From: Closterium sp. Naga37s-1 | Taxonomy: Eukaryota; Streptophyta; Zygnematophyceae; Desmidiales; Closteriaceae | Assembly: GCA_947471745.1 (NCBI GenBank) | Contig: CANJKZ010000428.1 | Location: forward strand, 733,001-797,000 | DNA: 64,000 bases | Direction: 5' to 3' | Notes under the pieces: model-generated | Databases searched by the model: none | Told to the model about the DNA's origin: nothing | The model's input: only the letters and a program-made list of their open reading frames with translations | Made by a program: the position numbers and the translations under genes | Shown: in pieces, positions 43,300 to 55,268 of the stretch | Layout of the letters: each line of letters starts with the position of its first letter | Position numbering within the stretch: position 1 is the stretch's first letter

Positions 43300-44860
43300 C
43301 CCGCCCCGTGGAAATAACGGCCCTTTCGAGGCTGCCAGAGGGTCGTTCTCTACGAGGGGGTCTCTCGCTTGGCCCTCATTCTCAACCATTCTCAACTTTC
43401 AACTCCACAATGCCCACTGGAGAGCCCGATCCACCTGATGGCGCGAAAAACGGCCTCTCCGTGCTGGGCGTTTTACCACGCCTTAGCGAGAACTACGCCG
43501 TACCCATCGCACAGCCGCCGCCTCGTGAGCCGTCTCCAGAATGTGTGGTAGGAAGGGTTTATCCGTTCGAGCCGCCAGACTCACCCACGACGTGGGAGCC
43601 ACATCCTGACATAGAATTAGTTCCCGGAGGTGGCGAGGGCTCGTCAAAGCCGCATACTGCTTCGCCTTCGACTGTCAGCACCGCGCCCGTCAAGCGACCT
43701 CGTGCGGGAACTACGTACAAGCAGCAGACGCTCTGGGGCGCCCCTCCTCCCCAAAACGCTACTTCACACAAGCGCCATGCTCCTTCGGCCGATCCGAAGC
43801 CACCCACCGCTCTGGCGGATGCAGAGTACGAGTCGGTGAAGAAGACGTTTGAGGCTCAGTGGGCATGTAGTTTCAAATGGTTGCGTTTGCTCCGCATGTC
43901 TAACGGGTGTCCGTCTTTGAAGTGTGCCATTTGTGTGAAGCACGGAGATCCACTAGCGCACACCGCTTATGGGGCGAAGGGTGAGGGTGCTCGGGATCTC
44001 CAGATCGGCAGCATCCGCACTCACTCCTCGACCTGTGCACACAAGAACGCGGCGGAGACTCAAAAGAAGGCGGAGGCAGAGAAGGTGAAGCAGGCCACAC
44101 TCACTCGGTGGCAGATCACGGACGCTTCCACCCGTCACATCATTCGGCTCCTCCACATCGCGCTCTTCGTCTGCAAGGCGGACGCACCCATAGCGATGTT
44201 CGTCCCGCTGTGCTAGTTTCTGGCGAAGGAGGGGTTACCAGACCTTCCTCCCGCTGGCGGCTACGGCGCGTACTACACAGAGTAAGTGGTGGCAAGCGTT
44301 GGTGAACCTGGTGTATTCTGTATTATGCACTCTGTGATTTGACGACATGTGTTTTCCCCTGGCAGTTACGGATTCAAGGAAAACCTGCGCGCACTCTCAA
44401 TATACCTTCAAGAGAAACAACGTCTGCACCTGCTTGAATCCTCGTGGATAGGGATTTCCCTCGACGAGAGCACGGACCGGGTGCATGGGAAGCACCTCAT
44501 TCTTTACACCACGCTCTTCCAGCGCACCACGATGGTTACAAAGTTCTTAACACTCATTATTGTTGATCGTGCTGACGGTGCCTCACTCACATCGGCTGTC
44601 GTGCAGTATCTCACAAGTATCGGGGTCGACCTCCAGAAGATCTCCAGCGTCGCCTTTGATGGTGCCAGCGTGATGGTCGGCAAAAACAGAGGAGTCGGGA
44701 CACGGCTACGAATGCGCATTCCGCATCTGGCCTCAACACATAGTATCGCTCACCGGTACGCGTCACCATTGTGTGCTCCGTGCTGCCGTCGCTACATGAG
44801 TTGCTATTGACTTACCCTTTGTCCATGTGCCCTTATGTACAGGGAGGCACTCGTTGCTAG

Positions 44861-45078
44861 TGTCAAATATAGTAGGAGTACGGCCTAGGCTTAGTAGCCT
44901 AGGCCACAGTAGGACTAGAACGAGGAGGCGCCAAGTACGAGCTAGGAACGTGTGCACGAACAGAATTGAGAAGGGATGATTGAACTAGCAAGCAGCAGGA
45001 TACAAATAGCAAACCCTAAGGGGCTGTACTCACTATTGAGTACCCCACTGCAGGCTACACAAACAGCATATTCTGACA
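44861..45078 (-). repeat. 3' LTR of non-autonomous element 2
   Basis: 218 bp, matching 46518-46735 at all positions compared. Its tail (ctgtactcactattgagtac) is shared with element 1 LTRs. Confidence 0.93.
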
Positions 45079-45676
45079 CACCCCCATAGCCAAAGTGGGG
45101 TGTAATCAGCACAATGAGCAAGCATAGCAGTAGTTCACAATTATGAGCAAAGCTAGTGGTAGTCACAGCGGGCAAGTGAGGAGGAGGAGGGACTATGAGA
45201 GGAGAGAAGATGGGAGACGACGGCTGAAGCTGCAGACACACGGGCAACAGGAGCGGCTGGCACAGTGGCTACCGGGACAGCGCCCCGGACTACTGGAGTA
45301 ACTGGCTCACGGGCTACGAGGAGCTACAGGAGCAACGGACCCACGGGCGACAGGCGCAGCAGGCTCTCTGGGCTACCAGGACAGCGCCCCGGACTACAGG
45401 TGCTGCGGACGACAAGACGGCAGCCTCCTCTCAGCCTCCCCAAACAGTCCCATCCCCCCTGACACACACCCCCTGCTTCACCCCTAGCTCCACTCCCCCT
45501 TCACCCCCATAATACCCCTCCCCACGACTCCCACACCTCCACCCCCCTCAGCGGCAGCTGCAGCAGTGGGAGACGAAAAAGGAGGAGGGGAGAACCCACA
45601 CCTCTCACCCCCATGCTCGCCACCCCACACCCCCACCACCGCGGAACGCACGGCGGAATGGGAGCAATGGGCAGCA

Positions 45677-45677
<1 letters not shown>

Positions 45678-45712
<35 letters not shown>
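45678..45712. repeat. 35-base G homopolymer
   Basis: An uninterrupted G run inside non-autonomous element 2. Its length may be unreliable as sequenced. Confidence 0.9.
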
Positions 45713-45714
<2 letters not shown>

Positions 45715-45744
45715 GGGACGGGCTTCCGCAGGGGCGGCTCGCGC

Positions 45745-45930
45745 GGGTCCTGGGGCGGCTGCTGCAGGCACGGGCTGCTCCAGGGGCGGCTGCTGCAGGC
45801 ACGGGCTGCTCCAGGGGCGGCTGCTGCAGGTGCGGGCTGCTCCAGGGGCGGCTGCTGCAGGTGCGGGCTGCTCCAGGGGCGGCTGCTGCAGGTGCGGGCT
45901 GCTCCAGGGGCGGCCGCTGCAGGTGAAAGG
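45745..45930. repeat. 33-bp tandem repeat (ggctgctgcagg...ctccaggggc)
   Basis: About five units in the leader of non-autonomous element 2. Similar cagggg-cggctgct words fill the copia leader at 55520-56070. Confidence 0.85.
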
Positions 45931-46517
45931 TAGGAGGAGGGGGGGGGGGGAAACGCACGGCCCCCAGGGCGCCCCGAGGGGCGACGAGAAGGGAGCCGCG
46001 CGGCCCCCCCCCCGGGGCGCCGCGACGGGCACCAGGGAGGGCGCCGCGACGGGCCCCCAGAGCCGCCTCGACGGGCGACGGGGAGGGCGCCGCGCGGGCC
46101 CCCCGAAGTCGCCTCGACGGGCGACGGGAGGGGACCGCGCGCGGCCCCCGTGGTCGCCACGACGGGCGACTGGTGGGGAGGCCGCGCGGGTCCCCAAGGT
46201 CGCCTCGACGGGCGACGGGAGGGGAGGCCGCGCGGGTCCCCGAGGTCGCCTCGACGGGCGACGGGAGGGGAGGCCGCGCGGGTCCCCGAGAGCGCCTCGA
46301 CGGGCGCTTCGACGGGAGGGGACCGCGGAGGCCCCCCCAAGGGCACCACGACGGGCGCCACGGAAGGGAAAACCGCCAGGCGCCCCGAGCGCGCGGCGGG
46401 CAGAAATTAGGGTTTCGCCGCCGCGCACCACGGGGCGCGCGGCGGACACTGCGGCAGCAGATGCGGGTGGTGGGCCCATACACAGGAAGGCGGAAGACAT
46501 GCCGCCCTCTGATACCA

Positions 46518-46735
46518 TGTCAAATATAGTAGGAGTACGGCCTAGGCTTAGTAGCCTAGGCCACAGTAGGACTAGAACGAGGAGGCGCCAAGTACGAGCT
46601 AGGAACGTGTGCACGAACAGAATTGAGAAGGGATGATTGAACTAGCAAGCAGCAGGATACAAATAGCAAACCCTAAGGGGCTGTACTCACTATTGAGTAC
46701 CCCACTGCAGGCTACACAAACAGCATATTCTGACA
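46518..46735 (-). repeat. 5' LTR of non-autonomous element 2
   Basis: 218-bp partner of 44861-45078, adjoining the primer-binding site at 46506-46517. Confidence 0.93.
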
Positions 46736-48489
46736 GCTAGTGCTGCTGCTGAAGAGGTACCTGAGCTGCAAATGATTGACGATGTCGTGCGCGCCTTCGC
46801 TGACCACATCGGCCGCAGCAGCGTGGACTACCAGAAGTTTCAAGAGATGCAGCGGATCTTCTGCCAGACGAATCTAGAGGCGCAGGGGATTAGCGATACC
46901 CGCAGGCTCGCCCGTGGTGAAGCGATCCAGCGCCTGCTCGACGTGCTCCCTGCGGCCATGGTGGTGTTGAAGGATTACAAGGCGGAACTGTACGAGGTGG
47001 TTACCTCGTTCAAGTTCCACTGGCTCATCCGCTTTCTTGCGGATGTGCTTTGGGAACTTAACTGCCTCAAGCTTCCAGCAGCGGCAGGTAAGCGCCTTTG
47101 TCGTTGTCGTTTATGTTGTCTCAAGCCATCACGTGCACTATCTAACTCCTTGTCATGCCCTTGTGCAGGTGGACGTTACCCTTGTTGCGCACATCGTGCA
47201 GCACACAAGGCTGCGTCTGAAGACGCGGTATTACCTCCGCGGCCCTTCCCACCATTTCGGCAGCAGGGAGAAAATGCAGCTTCCCGAGTTCATTTAGAGG
47301 CACCATGCGAAGGATAAGCGCGAGATGAAGGCGGAGGGCGTAGACGGGGAGGGAATCCCGTCACGTTTGAATTAACGTTGCACGAGCGACCGCTGCCAGG
47401 ACATGAAACGGATGGCGATGTCACGGCGTGCGTCGAGCTGTCGATCAAGTATGTGCGCGCCATTGACGCCGAGCTGGAGTAGTGGATGCGCGACCTGCAA
47501 CTCCTGGAAGGTACGAAGCTGTTTCGCACAGCTTTGTACGTGTCCGACGACACGAAGCGCGTGGAAACTTTCAAGAAGTGGCTAGGCCAGCTGCACAAGT
47601 TGTAACACCACAAGCTGCCAGATAAGCCTTGTGCAGGGATTGCACATGTTCTGATGTGTGTTGTCGCATTCAAGTCTGCCGCGAGGATGACCCGTGCACG
47701 TATTTCTGACTGCTGCTTGTTGGACTAATGCCCCCCATTCCTATCCGTGTCTGCGAGCATCGGCCAAGCTTTCACCCCAACCCCGCCCACCCGCAGGGTT
47801 TGACTACAAGAGAGCCCAGCAGGAGCTGTGGATGTTTACATCCACAATGTTCTCCCAGCACAACAACGAAGAGTTCCATCAGGCGCTGACGAACATGCTG
47901 TGGGATGATGCATGGCGTGTCTCCTTCCCCAACATCATGCGGATGTGGCAGTCAGTCGCCGTGCTGCCATTGAGCACGGTTGAATGCGAGCGCGGCTTCT
48001 CCAAGCAGAATCTGATCAAGACTTGGGGACGCGGTAGCCTTAGCGACACAGCCTGGAGCACCTGATGCGTTGCTCCCTGCTGCGGTACGAGGTCGACTGG
48101 TTTGAGGTGGTCGCCATCTTTCGTGGAGAGAAGCTGAGGCGATCCACCAAGGGGTTTGACCCCACCAGGGCTTCGCAGACCCAGTTTGTAGAAGAAGATG
48201 TAGGCAGTGGGGGTGGCACTGAGTAGGTGTGTTGTGCATGTGTTGCTTGTGTATACTTCATGGACTCCGAATGTTCTACTTGTTTATGTCAATAAAAATA
48301 ATTGAACTCTCAAAACAGAAACAGAAACAGGCTTCGCCTAAAACGACCCTGCTCAAATCAGGCTAGCGGTTGATTTACCTTGTTGCAAACAGGGTACGAA
48401 AATTTTTACCCTAGAGGTCTGGTTAAGGAGGGGCCTAAACCCTGATTTGTAAGGGTAGGCCTAAACCAATTTTGGGCCCTGTCTATGAC

Positions 48490-48642
48490 ATAGACGTCAC
48501 AGATCCACACCTCGCCCATGTTCAAGTAACGGATGGCAATGTCTGCCTTGAGGCCCTCGACAGAGGTGTAGAGGGTCGTCACTTTCTGCGGTGCGAAGCC
48601 GGAGTCGGAGACGATTATGACACTTGGTGGTTGCCCGTGCAC
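48490..48642 (-). pseudogene. Candidate coding fragment of unknown gene, interrupted by the hAT element
   Basis: The minus strand reads PPSVIIVSDSGFAPQKVTT..., then EGLKADIAIRYLNMGEVWI and CDVYVID, directly up to the hAT target duplication. If the transposon and one duplication copy are removed, the frame continues in the left flank as PISSQDP and ends at a TAG (complement of 41259-41261). The composition is not repeat-like, so this may be the C-terminal exon of a real gene. I do not recognise the family. Upstream it is cut by the TA-MITE at 48653. Confidence 0.4.
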
Positions 48643-49626
48643 CCTTTTTTTACCATATAGTTCCGGCTATAAGACCCGGGGGACTCTCTACAAATGCTAA
48701 AAAATATGCTTGGGTGGACATTATGGCGGCAGGAAAATTTTAAGACCCGGGGTACACTTATTTATCATCTATCAATCTGTTATTTAGGGTGTACAGCTCA
48801 ATTTGGGGCGGGGGGGACTTATATTCGTACCGAATTCGCGCAAATTTTGTGCGAGCGGCACGTCAGATCTGTGTCAGAATTCGAGTCTGACACAAGTACA
48901 GTGTTAAAATTCGAGTCTGAAACAAAAAACGTGTCAGAATTCAAATTTATCCAGTAAGAACTGATGCACAATAGCAGTAATAACTACTGTATACAGAAAA
49001 GGGGGGGTCTTATGATGATTAGAGGCAAAGGGGGGGTCCTCACAAAACCTGTCACAATAAGAGTCCCCTTACCCATTCAAGAGTCCCGGGGGACCTTCTT
49101 ACCAGGCCCTACGATATCAGGATTTTTTCCCAGAAATTCCTGATTTTCAGGGATTTTTTTGTACCTACCCTGATTTTCCAGTGTTCAACATTTTGGGGGA
49201 CTGATTTTTCAGCCTTTAGGGGCCAGATGACTCTGAACTTTCAGGTAAGGGACACTGATTACACTGCGTTGTAACGAAACTGACACTGAATGTGGCAGCA
49301 GCACCTCCAACAAGAGAGGGGGAGGGCAGCGGCCATGGCAAGGGAAAGGAGGCAGATGAGGAGGAGTTGGAAGAACCAGAGACAAACTGCAGTGATGATG
49401 ATGAGTAAATGAACCCTCTATTGCTGATGCTTGCTAGCTAGTTAGTGTTATCTTGTTTGAAGTTCAATATCAGTCTTTACAAAAAGGGAACACTGATGCA
49501 TCAGACTTTTTTTAAAGGTAACACTGAATTTTCAGGCTTTTTTTTGGGGGGACACTGACGATCAGGGATTCTACACAGAGGGACCCTGATGCATTAGCGT
49601 GCCTAAAAGTGAATCATAGGCCCTGC

Positions 49627-49749
49627 TGTCGAGAGTAAAGGTGGTTGCACTATCGAGAAAGTTGGGTACAAGTAACAAAAAACTATAACCTACATTAGCT
49701 ACCCCACTAAAGCCTACATTCTATTATGACATAGACATATAATTTGACA
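49627..49749 (-). repeat. 3' LTR of copia element
   Basis: 123 bp, minus strand TGTCAAATTATA...CTCTCGACA. Differs from the 5' LTR at six bases, about 5%. Confidence 0.95.
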
Positions 49750-49972
49750 CACCCCCATAGGCAAAGTGGGGGAGAGTAAGGGGTCACAAGACCAGTCAAG
49801 AGAAGCAAAGCAAGCTCAGGGTGGATCACAACGTCACCACACACACTGAGCACAAGCAAAGGGCCACAAGGCCAGTTCACATGCAGAGGTATATATGCAA
49901 CAACAACAGTACAGTGATCTCTACTTAGCAGAGCAAGGTATATATACATATAGATCACAGTACAAGCAAAGT

Positions 49973-52900
49973 CTACAGCAAGTGAGGAAAAGTGGGCACA
50001 AGGCCTAACAAAGTGCAGAAACGCTGATGATCACCAGACGGAAGTGCCTTGGTGAATATATCAGCAGTGTTGGCCTGAGTGGCCACGTGTGCAAGACGAA
50101 GCTGACCACGCTGCTGCAACTCTCGAGCCAAGAAATAATGCAGAGCGATGTGCTTCGTTCTGTGCTCCAGTCTGTGCTCCTGACACAAGGCAATGGCGGC
50201 CTTGTTGTCGACGTACAACACTGGAGGAGAACGAGGCCGCTCTCCCAAGTCGGTCAGCAGGTAGGTGAGCCAGCGTAACTACTGTGTAGCCATGGCTGTG
50301 GCGTAGATCTCAGCCTCACAACTGGAGCTGAGAACTGAAGACGAGTGTGTAGAACGCCAAGAAACTGAACCAGAGCCAAGGCTGAAGGTGTAACCCTGTG
50401 ACGACCGCTGCGTAGCCTGGTCGTCAACCCAAGAAGCGTCCGAGTGACCAGTGAGGACAACGTCGCCCCGTCCTCCAAGCACGAGCCCCATGCCCGATGT
50501 ACTGCACAAGTAGCGCAGTACCCTCTTAGCAGCATCCATGTGCACCTTTTGGTGCCGACCAGGAGCCACGTAGCGAGCCAGAAGGCCAAGAGGGTACGCG
50601 AGGTCAGGACGAGTGCAGGTCATCAAGTACATGAGGCAGCCAACTAGCTCTGGGTAAGGACCACTCGGCTCTACGGACTCGTCCGAAGGTGGAGCTGAGA
50701 GCGAAAGACCTGTAGCCAGAGGAGTGGCCTGTGCCGAGGACCAGGTGAAGCGGAAGCGCTGAAGGACCTGCTGCACCATGTGTGACTGACTCAGGGTGAT
50801 GGTGCGGCGTGCTCTGTCCCAGGTGATCTGCAAGCCAAGGTAACTGCGCAGCTCACCCAGGTCTGTGCACGTGTGTCTCTTCTTCAGCTCCGACTTCACC
50901 AGGGCGAGAGCCTCAGTGTCAGCAGTGGCAAAGACCAAGTCGTCGACGTACACGAGGATGTAGAACGGCGGGAGCGAAGTGTCGGTGCGCAGAAACAGCG
51001 ACGGGTCAGCAGTCGACGAAGCAAACCCAAGAGCCGCAAGTGTCGTCCTCAGTGTGTCGTGCCACTCACGTGGCGCCTGGCGGAGACCGTAGACCGGCCG
51101 CTGGAGGCTCCACTGGGTACCAGGAGGGAACGTCCCAGGGAAGCCAGGCGGGCGGCGCAGCCAGATCTCCTCGTGCAGGCTGCCCTGCAAGAAAGCTGTG
51201 CTGAAGTCAAGAGAGTGAAGCTCGTAGTCACGCTGAGCGGCAACGTACAGCAGCACCCGAAGAGTGGTCATCTTTGGGGTGGGGGAGAAGGTATGGAAGA
51301 AGTCAACTCCCTCTCGCTGACTGAATCGTCGAGCAACGTAACGAGCCTTGAAGACAGGCGGAGAACCTGGCGGCCGCTTCACCCTGAAAATCCACATGCC
51401 ACTGACGATGTTCGCCCCAGGAGGGGGAACCTCGTCGACGTACGTGTCTGTGGACTTCCAGGATGCCATCTCTGCGTCCATGGCTGTCTGCCACTGAGAG
51501 GAGTACTCACCCGCCTCAGCATAAGAGCGCGGGGTCGGGATGTCTGGAGCATCCGGGTCTCCCTCAGGGGCAAGCAGCACGGACACGAGATGAGGCGCAG
51601 CGCCTGCAAGACACTCAAGGTCCTCCTGCCTGTCCTCAAGGACGTCCGTGCCAAGAGCACACTCACCCTTGACGGACGGAGGACAGACAGACTTAGACTC
51701 AGCAACAAGACTAGCGGCGTAGTCTAGATGATAGGCAGCAGTAAAGTCAACAAGCTCAGCGACTAAGGCAGATGCAGCAGTAGACTCAAACGACGGGTCA
51801 GTGACAACTGTGGCTAGCAGTCGCGTGTCAGTAGGGTGAGCAGCACGAGCACGGTCAGACTCAGGCTCAGGAACGGTAGGCAGAGAAGACGCAGGAGGGG
51901 ACGGCAGGGGAACACTCTGCGGAGGAGAGGAAGGACGACGGACTACAAGGTGGGTGCCGGGGACAGCCGGCTGACACGAACGAGGAACACGACCAGAACG
52001 GACAGGCGAGACAGGCCGCGACGCAGGCTCACAACGCTCAGTAAGACCCTCTGTCTGCTCAGTGTAAGGAGAAGGAGGAGGCAACGGTGAGCCAGGCTGT
52101 AACGGAAGACCAGTAGACGAAGGGAGACAAAGAACCTGGCGAGGTACAGATTCAGACGGTGGCTGATACGACGGAGACGGTGGAGCAAAGAACAGGCGCG
52201 GCTGTGCAGTGCTACCAGCACCAGCAGCTCCAGCACCCCCAGCAGCCCCAGCACCTCCAGCAGCTCCAGAACCCTCAGCTCCAGCTCCTCCAGGACCAGC
52301 TTCACCAGCAGCAGCACCCCCAGAACCGGCACCTCCAGTCCCAGGGTCTCCAGCCTCAGTGTCTCCAGCAGCAGCACCTTCAGGCTCAGCACCTCCAGCC
52401 CCAGCAGCTCCAGTACCTCCAGTACGAGCACCTCCGGAACCAGCACCACTCCCAGCTCCAGTGACGTCAGCAGAAGTACCTCCAGCGGCAGAGCCCCGAG
52501 CTCTAGAAGCGCGACCCTGACGGCGACCGTACCAGTCGTGCAGCTGCTGTGAGGTGAGAGGCACACGCGGATGAAGGCGGCTACTCCAAGGAGACCGCGC
52601 AACAGTAGACTCAGAACCCTCAGTGCCAGCACCCGCAGCAGCTCCAGAACCTCCAGCACCAGCACCCTCAGCAGCTCTAGAACCTCTAGCTCCAGCACCC
52701 TCAGCAGCTCCAGAACCTCCAGCAGAAACAACTCCAGTAGCAGAGTCACCAGCTCCAGCGCCTTCCGCAGCAGGGCCCCTAGCTCCAGCAGTGCAACCCT
52801 GACGGCCAACGTACCACTCACGCAGCTGCTGTGGGGAGAGAGGGAGTCGACGACGAGAGTGCAGCGGCGAGGTACCAGCGGAGCGACTACGGAGACGGCC

Positions 52901-55268
52901 GCTCCAGGGAGACTGCTCACCAGACGCCTCAGCGCCCCCAGGTGCAGCACCCCCAGACTCAGTACCCCCAGGCTCAGCACCCCCAGACTCCTCACGCCCA
53001 GGCTCAGCACCTCCAGTCTCCGCACCCCCAGGCTCCGCAACCCCAGGCTCAGCACCCCCAGGCTCCGCACCCCCAGGCTCAGCACCCCCAGAAGCAGCAC
53101 CCCGAGCAGGACCACCCTCAGCAGGACCTGAGTCACCAGTGACCTCAACCGGCGCAGTCAAGGGAGGAGGGTCTACCTGAGACACACCTGAAGGAGCAGG
53201 ACCGGGAGCGGGGAGGGGGTCTACCTGGGGAGCACCTGGAGCGAGGAAGAGCGGCGGGGAGGGGGGGGAGAGGTGCAGTGCGGTAGGGGAAGAGACGGTA
53301 AAAGGGAACCGACTCGTCGAACGTGACGTCCTGAGAGGGGAAGACACAGTGCGAGGTGGGGTGGTAAAACTGCCAACCAGGCGCGTCACGGACAAAGCCA
53401 AGGAAGACACAGGGAACAGCGCGGGCGGAGAGCTTGTCCGCGGTGGTATCGCGGACAAAGGCACGAGCACCCCAGACCCGGAAACGCGACGCATCGCCAA
53501 CCTTCCCCGTCCACAGCAGTGTGGGCGAGGTTTCCGGCAAGGAGACACGGAGCCAGAGGTTGAGCTGATGCGCGGCGTACCGGACCGCAAACGGCCACAG
53601 AAAATGGGGGGCAGCCGCATGGATCAAAGAGGTACGAGCGACCTCCATGACTAAGCCAATGCGACGCTCAGCAACCCCATTCTGCTGCGGAGAGGCCGGA
53701 AGCGTGAACATCTCGCGGATGCCGTGCTCCGCACAGAAGGCTGCCAAGAGGTCGGAGGAAAACTCCCCACCTCTGTCAGAGTGCAGACGCAGGACGGGAA
53801 ACTCCGTCCCGAACCGCTCGCGGAGCTGGAGACGAGCAGCGCGGATCCAAGGGATCAAAACATCAGGGACCTCACCCTTGGTGCGCAAGGGGAAGACCGT
53901 GGTGTAACGCGTGTAGTCGTCGACGACCAGCAGGAAGTATCGCTCGTGGCCCTATCCACGGACGCGGGCTGGGCCCCACACGTCCAGGTGGAGAGTCTGC
54001 AGGGGAGCCTCTGTGGGAGGGAACGAGGAGGAGTGAGGAGCGGCGCGCTGCCGCCCCTCGACACAGGGAAGACAGGGAGGAGCAAGCGAGGGTGGGAAGG
54101 GAGGGAGAACCCTGGGAAGACCAAAGACAAGGACACGGCGGTGCATGCTACGAAGGCGCTGCACTGAGGGGTGACCAAGGCGGTGGTGCCAAAGGAGGGT
54201 CTGGTGCGACAAAGCGCGACACGAGCAGGGGGGCGCTAGCTGACCTGACGCAGACGTAGACGCAGCAACCTGAGGGGACACAGTAGTCAGTGTGTACAAA
54301 CTCGAGCCAGGCGCACGGGTAAACGTGGCCAGGTGCCGGCCCGTCCGGGAGCACGTACAGTGGGTCACGCGCTGACCTCCAGGAGTGAACTGGTCAACCC
54401 ACTGGTCCTGGAGGTCAGCACCACTCACCAAGTTCGTAGAGAACGAGGGGAGGTGAAGACCTGACAGGGAGCCAGACGGGACCGCCGGACACGGCAGGAC
54501 CGTGGAGGAGTGCGCAAGGACTGGACCCCCAGAGGGGTCTTCCAGGGAGACTGGAACCGGCCGGCTGAGCGGCGTGAGGGTGGTGCTGTCGCGAAAGAAG
54601 GAGCGAGAAGCACCTGAGTCAAGTGTGAAGGTGTACAAGGCCTCAGCAGGCGCAGTACCAGAGAGAGCAGACTCACCAGCACCTGGAGCAGCAGCCTCAC
54701 CAGCACCCAGAGCAGGAGACGCACTAGCACCTAGAGCAGCAGCCTCACCAGCACTGAGAGCAGCAGGCTCTATACCTGGGTCAGGCGGTACGCACAGGTA
54801 ACAGGCACGGTCAGCACTAGTTTGCAATGCATACATGGCAGTGAGAATAGCATCATAGTCAAGAGCAAAGATATCTACCCTCTCCCCAAGCAGCTCCACC
54901 CAGTCGGGGAGCTCAGCCTCGTCGCCAAACTCGGTACGCCAGGCGTCGCTCAGACGGGCGAAGCAGCGGGACTGGGTGTGACTAAGCGTCCCGCAAGTCT
55001 GACCCGTCCGATCACCTGTCCGAATGACGTACGGGCAGCGAACGGTACTCAAAGACCCTCTACTCTGAGCGTACCACTCGTGAAGCTGCCGGGACGTAAG
55101 TGTCTCGCGTGGACGCCGCTGCAGCTGCAGCTGGCCACTGCCAGACGCTCCCAACTGACCAGCTCCAGGGCAACAGCTATGACGGCTACCGCCACAACAC
55201 CAACTAGCGTACCACTCACGAAGCTGCTGGGGCGTGAAAGACTCGCGCGGACGTCGCTGGAGCTGCAT
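49973..55268 (-). pseudogene. copia gag-pol of the complete element, three lesions
   Basis: In translation order: partial gag tail with a duplicated RRPRE(S/T)(F/L)T..QLxEWYA motif, protease TLDSGASRSFF, pre-integrase WHHRLGHPS, then stop TAG (complement of 53952-53954, CAG in the copy at 1-3996) in RG|GHERY. The integrase core continues (HSDRGGEFSSD, PQQNGVAERR) to a frameshift in the C-rich tract near 53250-53300. A repetitive linker (GGAEPGGAEPG) follows, then reverse transcriptase (STDTYVDEVPPPGANIVSGM, LHSLDFSTAFLQGSLHEEIW, active site ILVYVDDLVFA) and RNase H (LMTCTRPDLAYPLG, SSCEAEIYATAMATQ), then stop TAG (50279-50281) just before RWLTYLLTDLG, and the tail TADIFTKALPSGDHQRF. Three changes separate this pol from an open frame, so it decayed after insertion, in line with the ~5% LTR divergence. 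Confidence 0.93.

Larger units (their letters stand above)
44861..46735 (-). mobile_element. Non-autonomous LTR retrotransposon 2 (inside hAT transposase exon)
   Basis: 218-bp LTRs (44861-45078, 46518-46735) look identical by eye and are flanked by a perfect 5-bp duplication gctag (44856-44860, 46736-46740). Minus-strand TGGTATCAGAGG next to the right LTR is the primer-binding site, and the polypurine tract flanks the left LTR. There is no coding region. The body has a copia-like 3' tail, a 35-base G run, 33-bp ctgctgcagg repeats and GC-rich leader words shared with element 1. LTR identity implies a very recent insertion. Confidence 0.93.
43410..48228 (+). pseudogene. hAT transposase, disrupted
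   Basis: I start at ATG 43410 (MPTGEPDPPDGAK). An N-terminal zinc-finger region has CAICVKHG...THSSTCAHK (BED/TTF-like DNA binding). In-frame TAG 44214-44216 interrupts VPLC|FLAKEGLP. A phase-consistent intron leads to 44366-44755, with the RNase-H-like core start LESSWIGISLDESTDRVHGK and ISSVAFDGASVMVG. The next exon is split by the LTR element at 44861-46735; the frame runs on across the insertion (EALVAS | AAAEEVPELQMIDDV). The C-terminus has the hAT dimerisation signature WQSVAVLPLSTVECERGFSK (~47940-48005). Further lesions: stop at 47295-47297, stops near 47480 and 47605, and a 1-nt frameshift near 48045. The intact protein would cut and paste the element; this copy cannot. Confidence 0.85.
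41292..48481 (+). mobile_element. hAT-superfamily DNA transposon with two nested LTR elements
   Basis: The ends are perfect 13-bp inverted repeats: cagggcccaaaat at 41292-41304 and its complement at 48469-48481. They are flanked by a perfect 8-bp duplication tctatgac (41284-41291 and 48482-48489), the hallmark target size of hAT elements. Inside is a degraded hAT transposase gene on the plus strand. Removing the inserts at 41724-43299 and 44861-46735 leaves about 3.7 kb, a normal autonomous hAT length. Internal stops mean it is no longer autonomous. Confidence 0.95.

Noticed and set aside
43308..43409. Earlier start for the hAT transposase frame
   Set aside because: The upstream part begins at GTG directly beside the LTR element border; the first ATG in frame is 43410.
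48653..49625. Possible single MITE spanning the whole interval
   Set aside because: The two sets of ends carry different target duplications (TA and cttcttac), so two separate elements are needed.
52209..53142. Pro/Ala- and Gln-rich plus-strand frames inside the copia element
   Set aside because: Antisense of the repetitive GGAEPGGAE linker in pol.
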